Shown: piece by piece, positions 4,730 to 5,527 of the stretch
Layout of the letters: each line of letters begins with the position of its first letter
Position numbering within the stretch: position 1 is the stretch's first letter
Assembly: GCA_019056875.1 (NCBI GenBank)
Contig: DXJA01000106.1
Span: 1 to 5,527 of the forward strand
Direction: 5' to 3'
Source of the DNA: Candidatus Jordarchaeum madagascarense
GTDB lineage: Archaea > Asgardarchaeota > Jordiarchaeia > Jordiarchaeales > Jordiarchaeaceae
DNA: 5,527 nucleotides
Program-made: the position numbers and the translations under genes
Notes under the pieces: generated by a model
The model's input: the letters and a program-made list of their open reading frames with translations, nothing else
Told to the model about the DNA's origin: nothing
Databases searched by the model: none

Positions 4730-5527
4730 ATGTTGCCGTCTTTGATCATTAGAGGAAAGAAGATGTTTTATGAGTCTGTGGGTAAAGGTTTACCCATTGT
4801 TTTTGTTCACGGCTCGATGGGTAGTCGTATTTCTTGGGATTTTCAGAGACCACTTTCTGAAGAGTACCGCTTGGTTTTTTTGGATTTGCCTGGACATGGG
4901 GGGGCGGATCCTCTTGATGAGGAAATTTCTGTTAAGCTTTATGCTGGTTATGTGGTGGATTTTGTCCGAGGTTTGGGTATTGAGAAAATGGTTGTTGTGG
5001 GGCATTCTTTGGGTGGCGCAATCTGTATTCAGCTGGCTTTGGATTACCCTGAGCTTTTAAGGGCGGTGGTACTGGTTGGATCCGGAGCGAAGTTGGGGGT
5101 GCATCCCACTATTCTTGAGGCTCTGAGAAACAATTTCGAGGAGAGTGTTGAGCTGGCTATTGGTGGTATGGCTTTTGCTGAGAAAGCTGATCCGGGGCTC
5201 GTTGAGATGGCGAAGAATGAGTGTTTGAAATGTAGACAGGGAGTTGGATACTTGGATTTTGCAGCCTGTAATGAATTTGATGTTAGAGAAAGGGTTTCGG
5301 AGATTAATGTTCCCACATTAATTATTGTTGGTAGTGAAGATAAATTAACTCCAGTGAAATGGTCTCGGTACCTAAATGAGAAGATTTCCAATTCATCTCT
5401 GAAAATAATTGAAAACGCTGGTCATATGGTGATGCTGGAACAACCAAAGGAACTTAACCAAGCTCTGCTAACTTTTCTAAGAGGTTACCTTCTCTCCCTT
5501 CTTGATCTTGAGGGATTTTTTGACGGC
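4730..5527 (+). CDS. Alpha/beta hydrolase, 3' end beyond window
   Basis: The open frame runs 266 codons to the last base without a stop. It is a cytosolic alpha/beta-fold hydrolase; the family includes esterases, lipases, C-C bond hydrolases and haloperoxidase-like enzymes. Visible parts are the first strands (IIRGKKMFYESVGKG), the oxyanion turn HGSMGS at 27-32, the DLPGHGGAD segment (52-60), the nucleophile elbow GHSLGG with Ser93, Asp204 in GSEDKLTP and His232 in NAGHMVMLEQP, completing the Ser-Asp-His triad. A cap region lies at about 120-185. ATG 4730 is preferred because the residues it adds match the usual first strand of the family, although GAGGG is only three bases away. ATG 4763 has a better-placed GAGGA but would cut that strand. 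The fold normally ends near residue 252; the hydrophobic LLSLLDLEGFF after it is an extension of unknown length. Substrate not inferable. Confidence 0.9.
   Translation, partial: MLPSLIIRGKKMFYESVGKGLPIVFVHGSMGSRISWDFQRPLSEEYRLVFLDLPGHGGADPLDEEISVKLYAGYVVDFVRGLGIEKMVVVGHSLGGAICIQLALDYPELLRAVVLVGSGAKLGVHPTILEALRNNFEESVELAIGGMAFAEKADPGLVEMAKNECLKCRQGVGYLDFAACNEFDVRERVSEINVPTLIIVGSEDKLTPVKWSRYLNEKISNSSLKIIENAGHMVMLEQPKELNQALLTFLRGYLLSLLDLEGFFDG

Noticed and set aside
4770..5060. 96-residue Trp-rich open frame
   Set aside because: It is an out-of-frame shadow of the alpha/beta hydrolase, whose complete catalytic motifs lie in the other frame.

Overview
The window looks like part of an archaeal chromosome. 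Four of the five protein genes have strong archaeal signatures or close archaeal relatives: an Archaeoglobus-type alanine dehydrogenase, a DUF47/PhoU-like protein, a tRNA-splicing endonuclease (an enzyme family bacteria lack) and a VTT-family membrane protein. A/T-rich TATA-like boxes lie about 25 bases before the likely transcript starts, several genes have GAGG/AGGTG-type ribosome binding sites, and GTG starts are common. The AT-rich intergenic DNA and the gene mix would suit a Thermoproteota/Bathyarchaeia-like lineage, but that placement is an inference and not something the sequence proves.

Layout, left to right. Bases 1-251 are AT-rich leader with no recognisable gene. 252-1253 (+) is alanine dehydrogenase/ornithine cyclodeaminase family. 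It converges on 1352-2218 (-), a multi-pass VTT/SNARE-associated (DedA-like) membrane protein. A divergent promoter region (2219-2512) separates this from a two-gene operon on +: a DUF47 PhoU-like protein (2513-3163) and the tRNA-splicing endonuclease endA (3204-3779). The next 585 bases (3780-4364) hold no protein gene. They contain a 17-bp direct repeat, several TATA-like boxes and, at about 4046-4270, a GC-rich island that folds into a compact multi-branched RNA closed by a long terminal helix. I could not assign it to any RNA family I know, and it is the most interesting object here. It is followed by a small gene of unknown function (4365-4661) and an alpha/beta hydrolase (4730 to the window edge) that is still open at the last base.

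The genes do not form one obvious pathway. The only tight transcriptional unit is DUF47-endA. The RNA appears to have its own promoter and a T-run terminator, and the gene after it also has a promoter of its own, so a stand-alone RNA is more likely than a leader. Base composition also changes sharply here: the + strand is A/C-rich through DUF47-endA and G/T-rich from the RNA onwards, although the genes on both sides lie on the same strand.
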